Under the pieces are notes generated by a model. The model saw only the letters and a list, made by a program, of their open reading frames with translations. It ran no database searches and was not told where the DNA came from. From Bergeyella_A cardium (GTDB taxonomy: Bacteria > Bacteroidota > Bacteroidia > Flavobacteriales > Weeksellaceae), in NCBI RefSeq assembly GCF_030012605.2, contig NZ_CP114055.2: a stretch of DNA of 64,000 nt, one strand, 5' to 3'. The position numbers and the translations under genes are program-made. Below, piece after piece: positions 33,086 to 41,766 of the stretch (within the stretch, counting starts at the first letter, position 1; each line of letters opens with the position of its first letter).

Positions 33086-34144
33086 TTAATAGTTTTTCAG
33101 AGGTTGTTTATCTACTATTTTTCCTTTTTCTAATACAAGAACAAAAGGATTGGAGCGGGCAATCGTCTTGATAGCTGTACCGTCCATACTGAAATTCGTA
33201 AGCCCTTTAAAAGTATCCCCTTCTGGAGATACACCATAGATTTCTGAGTTTTTCTTTTTCAGTTCGCTGATTTTTGCAGAGTAATCTTTTATTTCCTTAG
33301 GGTTATAGCTAAAAATCAAGATCACTTTTTCCTTGTTTAGGATTTCCTCTGTGGCATCATTCTCATCTTTATCGCTGAGTTTAAACTTAGAAATCTCAGA
33401 TTTATATCCCTCTTTCACGAGCTTGGAAATGGTTTTATCTTCAATAATTTCCCAAGGTGTGCCTTCTTCCCAGTATTCTTGTTTATTCACATAATCGTCT
33501 TGGTTTGCTTCTTTTTCCTCGCCTGTTTTGGTATTTTTCAGGGTATAATAGGTTTTGTATTCGGCAGGGTTTTTCTCTATTTTTTTTCTTTCAGCATTCA
33601 GGTCGGTACCGATTTTATAATCTCTAAAATCAATTAAAGGCTCACCATAAATCCCAGCTGAGGTTATAACGATAGTCCCCAAAAGCCCAATAAAAAAGAA
33701 GGCAAGTGCGAGTTTGTTCTTTTGTTCCTTTTCTTTTCTGTATCCAATCCATAAAATCAGCAGCCCGACAAGCAGGATAATATCCTTCCAGAAGCTCTGC
33801 CAAGGGGTGAATTTAATAGCATCACCAAAGCATCCACAGTCGGTTACCTTATCAAAATAGGCTGAATAGAAAGTGAGAAAAGCAAAGAATACGCAGAGTG
33901 CGATGAGCAGTGCTAATGATTTCTTTAAACAAAGTTTTATCACCAATGCCAGCCCTAAGAGAATCTCAAAGATGGCAACGAATATTGCCAAAGGCAGTGC
34001 ATAGGTTTCCAGCAACGAGAGGTTAAAGACCGATGGTGAGAAATACTCCTCCAATTTGAATGAAAACCCTCTCGCATCAATGGTTTTCACAAATCCCGAG
34101 ATAATGAAAATCACTCCAACGATGATTCTTAATGCGTCTTTCAT
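33086..34144 (-). CDS. DoxX-like BT_3928 family membrane protein
   Basis: The 352-residue protein has four or five TM segments in residues 1-165, including RIIVGVIFIISGFVKTID and a VTDCGCFGDAI motif typical of the DoxX/MauE-like group. The region from ~165 to 352 is soluble. Its last ~110 residues (EKVILIFSYNPKEIKDYSAKI to ARSNPFVLVLEKGKIV) look like a thioredoxin fold without a CxxC pair. BT_3928 family members are conserved in Bacteroidetes with unknown function; a thiol-redox role is suggested by the MauE resemblance. It lies 3 bp from DUF1599 and 4 bp from the TerB-like gene. Confidence 0.78.
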   Translation of the reverse strand: MKDALRIIVGVIFIISGFVKTIDARGFSFKLEEYFSPSVFNLSLLETYALPLAIFVAIFEILLGLALVIKLCLKKSLALLIALCVFFAFLTFYSAYFDKVTDCGCFGDAIKFTPWQSFWKDIILLVGLLILWIGYRKEKEQKNKLALAFFFIGLLGTIVITSAGIYGEPLIDFRDYKIGTDLNAERKKIEKNPAEYKTYYTLKNTKTGEEKEANQDDYVNKQEYWEEGTPWEIIEDKTISKLVKEGYKSEISKFKLSDKDENDATEEILNKEKVILIFSYNPKEIKDYSAKISELKKKNSEIYGVSPEGDTFKGLTNFSMDGTAIKTIARSNPFVLVLEKGKIVDKQPLKNY

Positions 34145-34147
34145 ATC

Positions 34148-34696
34148 TTATTTTTTAGATTCTTCGCTTGATTTTATAAGGCAGAATACCGCGTAGTTCA
34201 GCATATCAAAATAGTTGGCATCCAGACCTTCGGAGACGAGGGTTGCCCCGTTATTGTCCTCAATTTGTTTCGTCCTAAGAACTTTTTGGTAGATTAAATC
34301 GGTGATGGAAGACACCCGCATCTCCCGCCACGCTTCTCCATAGTCGTGGTTTTTCTTTTCCATCAGCAGTTGTGCTTCGCTTGCGTATTTGTCATACAGG
34401 TTTAGGATTTCCTCAGGGCTTTCATTCAGATTATCGGTCAGCCCTTTTTCCATCTGTATAAGCCCGATAATCGCGTAATTAACAATCGCGATAAACTCTC
34501 CTTCTTCGCTCTCATCTATCATTCTTTTGGCAGACATTTGCAGGGTGCGTATTCGGTTCACTTTTATGTAAATCTGATCCGTAATAGAGCTCGGTCTCAG
34601 CACGCGCCAGGCGACTCCATAGTCTTTCATTTTCTTTGAAAATAAATCACGGCACTCGGCTATGATTTTCTTAAACTGTTCAGAAGTTTTCTGCAT
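34148..34696 (-). CDS. DUF1599 domain protein (internal duplication)
   Basis: Starting at MQKTSEQF (34696; another ATG two codons upstream is possible), the ~182-residue protein has two copies of one unit. The first is KKMKDYGVAWRVLRPSSITDQIYIKVNR, the second KKNHDYGEAWREMRVSSITDLIYQKVLR. The DYGxAWRxxRxSSITD pattern is the DUF1599 signature. The fold is predicted to be all-helical; a nucleotide-related role has been suggested for the family but is unproven. A reverse TATCTTTG element (34715-34722) about 20 bp upstream probably drives this three-gene unit with the DoxX-like and TerB-like genes. Confidence 0.82.
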   Translation of the reverse strand: MQKTSEQFKKIIAECRDLFSKKMKDYGVAWRVLRPSSITDQIYIKVNRIRTLQMSAKRMIDESEEGEFIAIVNYAIIGLIQMEKGLTDNLNESPEEILNLYDKYASEAQLLMEKKNHDYGEAWREMRVSSITDLIYQKVLRTKQIEDNNGATLVSEGLDANYFDMLNYAVFCLIKSSEESKK

Positions 34697-34714
34697 AATC
34701 AATCTTTACGCCCC

Positions 34715-34722
34715 CAAAGATA
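34715..34722 (-). promoter_or_regulatory. TAnnTTTG promoter element for DUF1599-DoxX-TerB unit
   Basis: The reverse-strand TATCTTTG lies about 18 bp before the DUF1599 ATG. It is the only consensus-like site in the short gap after the TauE gene. Confidence 0.45.
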
Positions 34723-34757
34723 GGCATTTTAAAGCATTCAGATTTATAGGTGGAGAT

Positions 34758-36104
34758 TTAAAATAGCGCTTTATACAAAGTAATTGCACTCATTATAATA
34801 ACGAGGATACTAATCGCGAGGGTCATCTTTTTTATCGGGAGGCGAGTGGTAAGCATTGCTGAGAAAGGCGCCGTAATAACCCCACCGAGCAATAGCCCGA
34901 GAATGATATTCCAATGCTGGGTTCCCAGTGTAAAGATAAAGGTAATGGCACTGGTGGTCGTGAGCAGGAATTTCAGGAATATGGAGCTCCCCACTACATA
35001 TCTTGGGGTTCTACCATCTTTTATCAGCGAGCCTGTAACCAATGGCCCCCAGCCTCCGCCTGCAAATGAGTCAAGAAATCCCCCTACGAGCCCAAGCACT
35101 GGCAAATTACTCCTCTTGCGGTTGATATTCTGCCTCTTTCGCTGGTTCATAAGGGTACGGATGAAGATATTAACCCCGATAAACATCGTGTAGCCAGCCA
35201 GCAGAGGTTTCATTATTTTTCCGTATTCTTTATCGATAAAGTAAAGGGAGAATGAGCCCATCAGAGCGCCTAAGATGGCGTAAGGAGCAAGGGCTTTTAC
35301 CAATTTCATATTGATATTTCTCAGCTTGTAATGGCTCGCTACGCCTGCAAATGTAGTAAAGGTCTGTGCAGAGTGTATGCTGGCACTGGCAACCGCTGGG
35401 CTCTGCCCGAGGAAGAGCAATATCGCGGTACAAATAGTCCCATAGCCCATTCCCATAGAACCTGCGACCATTTCCGCAAGGAAGCCCACGAGAAGCATCC
35501 AATAGAATATGCTGTGATCTCTGCCCAGAAAGTCCTTCACCTCTGGATAGAGCTCAAATTCGTAGATGGTGAGGAAGAACAATCCTGCAAAAACCATTAT
35601 CCCGATAAGCGAAAGGTACATTGTAGCACGAATTTTCGCCATTTTGGTATAGGTGGTCATATATTCCAAAACCTCGTAAGGGTTCTGGTAATTTCTGGTG
35701 CCGGGTATGGTGCTTTGTACTTTATTAAGGATGAGTTTTTCCTTTGTGTTCTTATGTTTTGATGAAGGGGCAAGTTCGTCTATAATGATAATCTTATGCT
35801 TTTTTGCTAAGTGTATCAGGTTGATTTTCTCAGTCTCATCTTTCGTTAGGATGTACGCAATGTGCGCTTTCTCAAAGTCGCTATCGTTAGGTATGCCGGT
35901 GTGCAGGGTGGTATTGGGCATTTCTTCTGCGAAGTTCCTAAGGCTCTCCGTCTCTTCTGGGGCAAAGATTTGCAGGTCTTCCAAGTCTTTATCGTAGAGG
36001 AGGGGTAGCTCGTCCATAATAAGCTCTGGCTCCCCAATGATGAGCACCCTAAGGTATTCGGATTTTAATGACAAACGGATGTGTTTCCTCTGAGAATGTG
36101 GCAT
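34758..36104 (-). CDS. TauE/SafE transporter with N-terminal siroheme-synthase-like domain
   Basis: The 448-residue protein is a fusion. Residues ~15-125 follow the Rossmann layout of the CysG/Met8 N-terminal domain: LRVLIIGEPELIMDELPLL, LQIFAPEETESLRNFAEE, then KAHIAYILTKDETEKINLIHLAKKHKI. The glycine-rich loop is degenerate (IIGEPE instead of GGGxVA). From ~165 on come seven or eight TM helices of a TauE/SafE (TSUP) permease with GSMGMGYGT and GGFLDSFAGGGWGP. TSUP proteins export sulfite or sulfonates, fitting the cysNDH genes upstream on the same strand. Whether the N-domain binds NAD or senses siroheme precursors is unknown. Confidence 0.82.
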   Translation of the reverse strand: MPHSQRKHIRLSLKSEYLRVLIIGEPELIMDELPLLYDKDLEDLQIFAPEETESLRNFAEEMPNTTLHTGIPNDSDFEKAHIAYILTKDETEKINLIHLAKKHKIIIIDELAPSSKHKNTKEKLILNKVQSTIPGTRNYQNPYEVLEYMTTYTKMAKIRATMYLSLIGIMVFAGLFFLTIYEFELYPEVKDFLGRDHSIFYWMLLVGFLAEMVAGSMGMGYGTICTAILLFLGQSPAVASASIHSAQTFTTFAGVASHYKLRNINMKLVKALAPYAILGALMGSFSLYFIDKEYGKIMKPLLAGYTMFIGVNIFIRTLMNQRKRQNINRKRSNLPVLGLVGGFLDSFAGGGWGPLVTGSLIKDGRTPRYVVGSSIFLKFLLTTTSAITFIFTLGTQHWNIILGLLLGGVITAPFSAMLTTRLPIKKMTLAISILVIIMSAITLYKALF

Positions 36105-36137
36105 TATGATGTTTTAGCTTCCCCTGTATTGGGTGCG

Positions 36138-36145
36138 CAAATGTA
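36138..36145 (-). promoter_or_regulatory. TAnnTTTG promoter element for the TauE fusion
   Basis: The reverse-strand TACATTTG is about 33 bp upstream of the TauE-fusion ATG, in the gap after cysN. It suggests separate transcription from cysHDN. Confidence 0.45.
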
Positions 36146-36221
36146 GAAAATCTTTTTCATTCTTCGCACCGAGCTTTTGCCTAAAAAAAGAGAAGGCTTT
36201 TTGCCCTCTCTTTGTTGGTTT

Positions 36222-37466
36222 CTACCTCATCATCATCAGTGCACCTACGGTTGCATTGCTGGTTTCATCGATGAGGATGGCACTGCCCATCGTTTCATTT
36301 TCTTTAAAATCATCGTAGATAACGGGCGAGGCGGTGCGGAGCCTTATTTTAGCAATCTCGTTCAGCTTGAGGGTTCCGTCGGCAGGTACTTGCTCTAGGG
36401 TATTTACATCTATCTTGTATTCTATTTCTTTCACTATGGTTTTCAGGATTCTGCTTCGGTGCTGGAGGAGGCACTTACTGCCTTCCGAAAGCTCGCGTTT
36501 ATCGAGCCAACAAACCAATGCTTCTACATCATTATTGATGAGAGGCTGGGTTTCATCGGCTTTAATGAAGAAATCTCCGCGAGAGATATCAATATCATCC
36601 TCGATGTGAAGCACCACAGGCTGATGAGCAAAGGCTTGCTCAACCTCCTCGCCCGCAGATTCTATCTTGCTGATGCGCGTCTTCTGCTCCTGCGGATAGA
36701 TGATCACCTCGTCTCCCTTCGCATAAGTCCCTGAAATGATTTGCCCCGCATAACCTCTGTAATCGTGCAATTCTTCGGTTTGTGGTCTAATCACATATTG
36801 AACTTGAAACCTCGACTGCTCGTATTCCCTATGGCTGATTTCCACCGTTTCAAGGTAGTGCAGCAAGGATTCTCCCTTATACCAAGGCATCGCCTCAGAG
36901 GTATTCACGATATTATCGCCCACGAATGCCGAAATCGGGAAGAAGCTCACTTGCTGAAGTCCCAAACGATGAGCGATTTCCTGATAATCGGTTTTGATTT
37001 TTGTAAAGATATCTTCATCGTAATTCACCAGATCCATTTTATTCACTGCTACCACAACATTTTTGATATTGAGAAGCGAGGCTATGATGGAATGTCTGCG
37101 GGTTTGCTCGGTAACGCCATTTCTGGCATCAACGAGGATGATGATGAGCTCCGAGTTTGATGCGCCCGTAATCATATTTCGGGTGTATTGGATGTGCCCA
37201 GGGGCATCGGCGATGATGAATTTTCGTTTCGGTGTAGCGAAGTATCGGTACGCGATGTCTATCGTAATCCCCTGCTCGCGCTCGGCGCGCAGCCCGTCGG
37301 TCAAGATCGCGAGGTCTATTCCCTCTGCATTTTTGTTTTTAGACTGCTGTTCGAGTGCCTCGAGCTGGTCTGCCAAGATGCTCTTGCTATCGTACAAAAG
37401 CCTACCGATCAGGGTACTTTTCCCATCGTCCACGCTTCCTGCGGTGATAAATCTAAGTATATCCAT
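36222..37466 (-). CDS. cysN: Sulfate adenylyltransferase subunit CysN (GTPase)
   Basis: The 414-residue protein is an EF-Tu-like GTPase: G1 GSVDDGKST at residues 10-18, G3 DAPGHIQY near 88, G4 NKMDL near 140, followed by two beta-barrels. With CysD it drives sulfate activation to adenosine 5'-phosphosulfate by GTP hydrolysis. No APS-kinase (CysC) domain is fused, and none is encoded nearby, consistent with direct APS reduction by the downstream-type CysH in this cluster. The gene is 61 bp from cysD on the same strand. Confidence 0.95.
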   Translation of the reverse strand: MDILRFITAGSVDDGKSTLIGRLLYDSKSILADQLEALEQQSKNKNAEGIDLAILTDGLRAEREQGITIDIAYRYFATPKRKFIIADAPGHIQYTRNMITGASNSELIIILVDARNGVTEQTRRHSIIASLLNIKNVVVAVNKMDLVNYDEDIFTKIKTDYQEIAHRLGLQQVSFFPISAFVGDNIVNTSEAMPWYKGESLLHYLETVEISHREYEQSRFQVQYVIRPQTEELHDYRGYAGQIISGTYAKGDEVIIYPQEQKTRISKIESAGEEVEQAFAHQPVVLHIEDDIDISRGDFFIKADETQPLINNDVEALVCWLDKRELSEGSKCLLQHRSRILKTIVKEIEYKIDVNTLEQVPADGTLKLNEIAKIRLRTASPVIYDDFKENETMGSAILIDETSNATVGALMMMR

Positions 37467-37527
37467 TTCTTTATTGATTCAAATTTTTAATCCTGTCTGT
37501 CATTAAAATCTCTTTCTGTAGGAGAGT

Positions 37528-38436
37528 TTAGAAGTATCCGCCTTTCTTACGGTCTTCCATTGCAGCTTCGGTTACTTTATCATCTATCCTCGTTTCTCCC
37601 CGCTCGGAGATTCGCGATGCGGAGATTTCTGCCACTACTTCGTCGAGGGTTTTGGCGGAGCTTTCTACGGCAGCGGTGCAGGTCATATCGCCAACGGTTC
37701 GGTAGCGCACCTGCTTGCGGAGGATGCGGTCGCCCTCGTCTATTTGTATGTGTTCTGAAACCGCTATGAGACGGTTTTCGTGCTCGATTACTTCCCTTTC
37801 GTGGGCGAAGTATATCGAAGGCAGCGAGATGCGCTCGGCTTTGATGTAGCTCCATACATCGAGCTCCGTCCAATTACTTATCGGAAATACGCGGACATTC
37901 TCGCCTTTGTGGATTCTCCCATTGTAGATATTCCAGAGCTCTGGGCGCTGGAGTTTCGGGTCCCACTGACCGAATTCATCTCTCACCGAGAAGAATCGCT
38001 CTTTTGCTCGGGCTTTTTCTTCGTCTCTCCTCGCACCACCGATGCAGGCATCAAAGCCGAATTCTTCGATGGTATCAAGGAGGGTGTGGATTTGGAGCCA
38101 GTTTCTCGAGGCAAATTTACCTTTAGGTTCGGTGAGCCCTTTGGCTTTTATGGTGTCTTCCACATTTCGGATGATGAGCTCGGCACCGATGTTTTTTGCT
38201 AATTCATCGCGGAATTTGAGTGCTTCGGGGAAGTTGTGCCCCGTATCGATATGGACGAGTGGGAAGGGAATCTTCATCGGTGCGAAGGCTTTCATCGCGA
38301 GATGTACGAGGGTGATAGAGTCCTTCCCGCCGCTGAAGAGGAGGGCTGGGCGCTCGAACTGCGCAGCGACTTCGCGCATTATATAGATGCTCTCTGCTTC
38401 CAGCTGTTTTAAATGGTTGAATTGATGCTTTTCCAT
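37528..38436 (-). CDS. cysD: Sulfate adenylyltransferase subunit CysD
   Basis: The 302-residue protein is a PP-loop ATPase: LLFSGGKDSITLVHLA has the pyrophosphatase loop SGGKDS at 35-40. It also has PFPLVHIDTGHNFPEAL, CIGGARRDEEKARAKER, and the C-terminal RYRTVGDMTCTAAVES that distinguishes CysD from CysH. It forms APS from ATP and sulfate in complex with CysN. Length is normal. It lies 64 bp after cysH and 61 bp before cysN, making an uptake-independent activation operon; no sulfate transporter is visible in the window. Confidence 0.96.
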   Translation of the reverse strand: MEKHQFNHLKQLEAESIYIMREVAAQFERPALLFSGGKDSITLVHLAMKAFAPMKIPFPLVHIDTGHNFPEALKFRDELAKNIGAELIIRNVEDTIKAKGLTEPKGKFASRNWLQIHTLLDTIEEFGFDACIGGARRDEEKARAKERFFSVRDEFGQWDPKLQRPELWNIYNGRIHKGENVRVFPISNWTELDVWSYIKAERISLPSIYFAHEREVIEHENRLIAVSEHIQIDEGDRILRKQVRYRTVGDMTCTAAVESSAKTLDEVVAEISASRISERGETRIDDKVTEAAMEDRKKGGYF

Positions 38437-38500
38437 AATTTTATTCTATAGGCAGGTGTGGTGAAATTCTGCCGTTTGTTCTCTTGTTTTGTTCTTTTGA

Positions 38501-39196
38501 TTAATGGGTATGAAGCCCGCATTCTTTCTTAGACTCTTCCCACCACCAGCGGCCTGCTCTGGGGTTTTCGCCTTCCATTATGGGGCGAGTGCAGGGCTGG
38601 CAGCCTACGCTGATGTAACCCTTACGGTGGAGGGGGAGGTCTTGTATTTTGTGTTCGGCGATATAGCTGAGGACCTCTTGATAAGTCCAACGGATGAGTG
38701 GATTGAATTTATAGAGGGTTCTCTCCTCATCCCACTCTATTATCGGTAGATTTTCGCGGTTCTCGCTTTGCTCTGCGCGGAGCCCTGTAACCCAGACTTC
38801 GGCACCTTTGAGGGCGCGGTTGAGGGGCTTTACCTTTCGGATAAAGCAGCATTCTTTCCTGTTCTCTACGGAATGATAGAAAGCATTAATGCCTTTTTCA
38901 TTCACGAAGCGTTCTACATCCTCAGGGTCTGGGAAGAAGACTTTTATTTTGCCTTTGTATTTGGCATTGTTCATCGCGAGAAGCTCGTAATGCTCATTGA
39001 AGAGTCTCCCTGTATCAAGGGTGAAAACTTCTATAGGGATATCGTTTTTGAAGATAGCATCTGTGATGATCTGATCCTCCTGCCCGAGAGATGTGGAGAA
39101 AACGACCTTTCCAGTGGTTTTAGCAGCGATGTATCGCAGTGCTTCCACGAGGGGGAGTTCTTCCAGATGCTGTATATCGTCTTTTGTTATCTGCAC
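38501..39196 (-). CDS. cysH: Adenylyl-sulfate (APS) reductase, CysH family with Fe-S cluster
   Basis: The 231-residue protein has FSTSLGQEDQ and FTLDTGRLF of the PAPS/APS reductase family, and the catalytic ECGLH near the C-terminus (Cys226). It also has the paired cysteines Cys116-Cys117 and Cys199-x2-Cys202, which bind a [4Fe-4S] cluster in APS reductases and are absent from classical PAPS reductases. So it should reduce APS to sulfite. This agrees with the lack of APS kinase. It is the first gene of the minus-strand cysHDN run. Confidence 0.93.
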   Translation of the reverse strand: MQITKDDIQHLEELPLVEALRYIAAKTTGKVVFSTSLGQEDQIITDAIFKNDIPIEVFTLDTGRLFNEHYELLAMNNAKYKGKIKVFFPDPEDVERFVNEKGINAFYHSVENRKECCFIRKVKPLNRALKGAEVWVTGLRAEQSENRENLPIIEWDEERTLYKFNPLIRWTYQEVLSYIAEHKIQDLPLHRKGYISVGCQPCTRPIMEGENPRAGRWWWEESKKECGLHTH

Positions 39197-39286
39197 AGGT
39201 TTTTGTACTAAATGTGGGCAAATTTGCGAAAAAAAAATGAATTGATTCCGCTAAAACCACCTATAGCTTTGAAATCATAAAAAGCA

Positions 39287-39312
39287 CTGCTACCTGAAAA
39301 ATCAAGTAGCAG
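39287..39312 (-). terminator. Terminator of the peroxiredoxin operon
   Basis: CTGCTAC and GTAGCAG form a 7-bp stem with a 12-nt A-rich loop. It lies ~30 bp past the DUF6952 stop and before the cysH gene on the same strand. Confidence 0.55.
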
Positions 39313-39342
39313 CACCAGCGTATGAAACTATAAAAAATTAAA

Positions 39343-39600
39343 TTATTTATCGATACTTCCCATTACTCTCTTCATAAAAGAGTTGAGGGCTTCTTTCTTG
39401 TCCATTCCTTTCTTAGTCATCTTATGAACCTCCATAGCACCGTACATATTAGATATAAGCTCGCCTATTACATCAAGCTCTTCATCTTTTAGAGCTGGGG
39501 CTTCGGTTAGGTTTTCTAATACCTCTAAGGTTTCTATGATGTAGTCCTCGTCATTCTCCTCAATAAACTGAGTGAGGTGCTTAATTACGGGTAATTTCAT
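39343..39600 (-). CDS. DUF6952 family small protein
   Basis: The 85-residue acidic helical protein starts MKLPVIKHLTQFIEENDEDY and continues with a LEVLENLTEAP helix and AMEVHKMTKKGMDKKEALNSFM. This matches the DUF6952 family, which in Flavobacteriia travels with peroxiredoxin and thioredoxin genes. Function is unknown. Its start overlaps the end of the thioredoxin gene by 20 bp in another frame, so the two are probably translationally coupled. An oxidative-stress role is inferred from context only. Confidence 0.8.
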   Translation of the reverse strand: MKLPVIKHLTQFIEENDEDYIIETLEVLENLTEAPALKDEELDVIGELISNMYGAMEVHKMTKKGMDKKEALNSFMKRVMGSIDK

Positions 39601-39895
39601 TGACTAATTCTGTTAGGTTTTCGGCTTTATTCGTTTGGAGCTCTCCTACGAGCTTACCTCCCACGAATGTAGCAAATGTGGGCAAGTTATTTACATTCGC
39701 CAGTTTGCGACTTTCTACGAACTGCTCGGCATCTACATAATAAAAGGGAATAGCTTCATTTTCGGAAGCGAGTTTTTTAAACTTCGGCTTCATAATTCGG
39801 CAGTTTCCACACCAGGAAGCACCGTATTGTACGACTACTTTATCGTTTTGAGCTACGATCTGCTGGAGATTGTCTTCTGTTAATTCAATGAACAT
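39581..39895 (-). CDS. Thioredoxin family protein
   Basis: The 104-residue protein is a single thioredoxin fold with active site WCGNC (Cys29, Cys32), one residue different from the classical WCGPC. The cis-proline region LPTFATFVGGKLVGEL is intact. There is no signal peptide, so it is cytoplasmic. It lies 23 bp after the peroxiredoxin gene, suggesting it recycles that enzyme; its own end overlaps DUF6952 by 20 bp. The Asn in the active site should shift its redox potential, as known for variant thioredoxins. Confidence 0.92.
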   Translation of the reverse strand: MFIELTEDNLQQIVAQNDKVVVQYGASWCGNCRIMKPKFKKLASENEAIPFYYVDAEQFVESRKLANVNNLPTFATFVGGKLVGELQTNKAENLTELVNEITRN

Positions 39896-39918
39896 AAAAT
39901 AATGAGATTTAAATGAGA

Positions 39919-40551
39919 TTAGTGTGTTGCTAAATATTCTGCGGTAGCGTTTCTATCAGCGCTCATAGCGTCTTTACCCTCTTCCCAGTTTGCAGGGCAT
40001 ACTTCGCCGTGCTTCTGAGTGTGAGTATAGGCATCTATAAGTCTTAAAAACTCTTTTACATTTCTTCCGAGAGGCATATCATTTACCGCTTCGTGGAAGA
40101 TTTTTCCTGTTTCATCTACGAGGTAAGTAGCGCGGTAAGTAACATTAGAGCCGGAAAGGAGCTCGTTGCCTTCTTCATCATAATCGAAGTCCTGATCTAC
40201 AATCCCAAGAGCATTTGCAAGCTGCCTATGCGTGTCTGCAAGGATAGGATAGGTTACGCCTTCTATTCCGCCCTGAGCTTTTGGGGTATTGAGCCAAGCG
40301 AAGTGTACTTCATTGGTGTCGCAAGAAGCACCGATTACTTTGGTATTTCTCTTTTCAAACTCTGCTAATGCTTCCTGGAAAGCGTGTAATTCCGTAGGAC
40401 ATACGAAAGTGAAATCCTTAGGATACCAGAACAAAAGTACTTTTTGTTGGTTTTTTACTGCCTCATCCAAGATATTAATTCTAAGATTGTCTCCCATTTC
40501 AGACATTGCATCTACTGTGATGTTTGGGAACTGTCTTCCTACTAATGACAT
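39919..40551 (-). CDS. Peroxiredoxin, typical 2-Cys (AhpC/Prx) type
   Basis: The 210-residue protein has the peroxidatic motif DFTFVCPTELHAF (Cys51) and the resolving motif GEVCPANWEEG (Cys185), so it is a typical 2-Cys peroxiredoxin. It reduces hydrogen peroxide and organic peroxides in the cytoplasm, and is regenerated by a thioredoxin-type partner such as the gene 23 bp downstream. The promoter at 40591-40619 is well formed. Flavobacteriia commonly keep this gene with a small thioredoxin. Confidence 0.95.
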   Translation of the reverse strand: MSLVGRQFPNITVDAMSEMGDNLRINILDEAVKNQQKVLLFWYPKDFTFVCPTELHAFQEALAEFEKRNTKVIGASCDTNEVHFAWLNTPKAQGGIEGVTYPILADTHRQLANALGIVDQDFDYDEEGNELLSGSNVTYRATYLVDETGKIFHEAVNDMPLGRNVKEFLRLIDAYTHTQKHGEVCPANWEEGKDAMSADRNATAEYLATH

Positions 40552-40590
40552 AATTGATATAGTTTTTCGTTGATTTTAAATTTTACGGGG

Positions 40591-40619
40591 CAAAAGTACT
40601 TCAATACGGCTATCGTCAA
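40591..40619 (-). promoter_or_regulatory. Promoter of the peroxiredoxin operon
   Basis: On the minus strand, TTG (40617-40619), an 18-nt spacer and TACTTTTG (40591-40598) match the Bacteroidetes consensus, 40 bp upstream of the ATG. Confidence 0.65.
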
Positions 40620-40729
40620 AAGCAATCTTAATACATAAAATCTATATGAAATATTTCCTTTAAGTATGAAGTCTGAGAATAGCGATTGGCATTAGGAAAG
40701 ATTGAAGTTTATATAAAAAAAATCAGGCT

Positions 40730-41755
40730 TTATCTGCCTGATTTCGCTTCTTCTGGTATCGGTTCTCCTTTTTCTATATGATTAAAGAGTGCCTGCGAGT
40801 AATGCACTCCGTTGAGCAATCCTCGAGCACCTAAGCCATTAAATACATAGAAGTTTTTATGTTCTTTATGCTGACCGAGTATTGGTTTTCTGTCTCTTGT
40901 CGTCGGTCGGAAGGCATATTCCACCCTTACAATCTCATAATCATCCCCCACGATTTCTTTCAGTCCGCTTTCCAATTGTTCTACGGCATTGGCATCAATC
41001 TGTTCAGTTTCATTTTCTCTGTCGTAAGTGCCGCCATAATAATATTCGCCATCGCTAAGCGGGAGGAGGAAGTGCTTCTTTTTAAAAGTCTTTTCCTGAT
41101 TAAATCCATTGATTTTAATGCTGAGATGATGACCTTTATTTACAATAATAGGAATCTCTCGGAAGAAAGGATTGTTCCTAACGCCTATACCCTCAGCAAA
41201 AACAATCTTTGAGAAGTTGATATCTCCATACTGATTAGTTTCTGTATTGATTTTTGAGTGCTCAAACCTCTTTCTGATGAGCTGCCCTTTGCTTTCCAAA
41301 TAATCAAAAAACGAAGAGAAGAAAAGAGGTACATCTATCCTAAAGGATTGCTCCACTACACCACAACCAAAAGGATTATTTACACCCTCCACTGCTACAA
41401 AACTGCGGTTGAGGAATACCGATAGATTTTCATCTTCTGATTTCTTCAGCCAGGTCTCTTTTTCTTTTTCATCGTGGAAGATGCGGTGTATAGGCTGGTC
41501 AATAAGCGTATCTTGCCCCGTGTAGGCTTCCATCTCGCCTAAAACTTTCCTCAACTCGGAGATTTGGCTAAGGGCATTATCAAAAGTGGTAAATTTCTTT
41601 AAGACTACGGGGTTTACCATACCTGCGGAGATGTTGGAAGCCGTCTTCCCTTCCTCTGCAAAGAGTATAAAAGAAATACCCTCCTGAATAAGCCTGTGTG
41701 CAAAAAATAATGCTGCAAAACCACCTCCTACAATAATGTATTCTACTTTTTTCAT
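40730..41755 (-). CDS. FAD-dependent oxidoreductase (DAO family)
   Basis: The 341-residue protein starts with the dinucleotide-binding motif YIIVGGGFAALFFAHRL. It ends with the DAO-type FAD motif FRPTTRDRKPILGQH and FNGLGARGLLNGV. This is the D-amino-acid oxidase/ThiO/MnmC-C superfamily. Members deaminate amino acids or oxidise glycine-type substrates; the closest Flavobacteriia homologues are simply annotated FAD-binding oxidoreductases and the substrate is unknown. The DUF6261 gene lies 11 bp upstream, so the two are probably cotranscribed. Confidence 0.85.
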   Translation of the reverse strand: MKKVEYIIVGGGFAALFFAHRLIQEGISFILFAEEGKTASNISAGMVNPVVLKKFTTFDNALSQISELRKVLGEMEAYTGQDTLIDQPIHRIFHDEKEKETWLKKSEDENLSVFLNRSFVAVEGVNNPFGCGVVEQSFRIDVPLFFSSFFDYLESKGQLIRKRFEHSKINTETNQYGDINFSKIVFAEGIGVRNNPFFREIPIIVNKGHHLSIKINGFNQEKTFKKKHFLLPLSDGEYYYGGTYDRENETEQIDANAVEQLESGLKEIVGDDYEIVRVEYAFRPTTRDRKPILGQHKEHKNFYVFNGLGARGLLNGVHYSQALFNHIEKGEPIPEEAKSGR

Positions 41756-41766
41756 TGTAAATTAAC

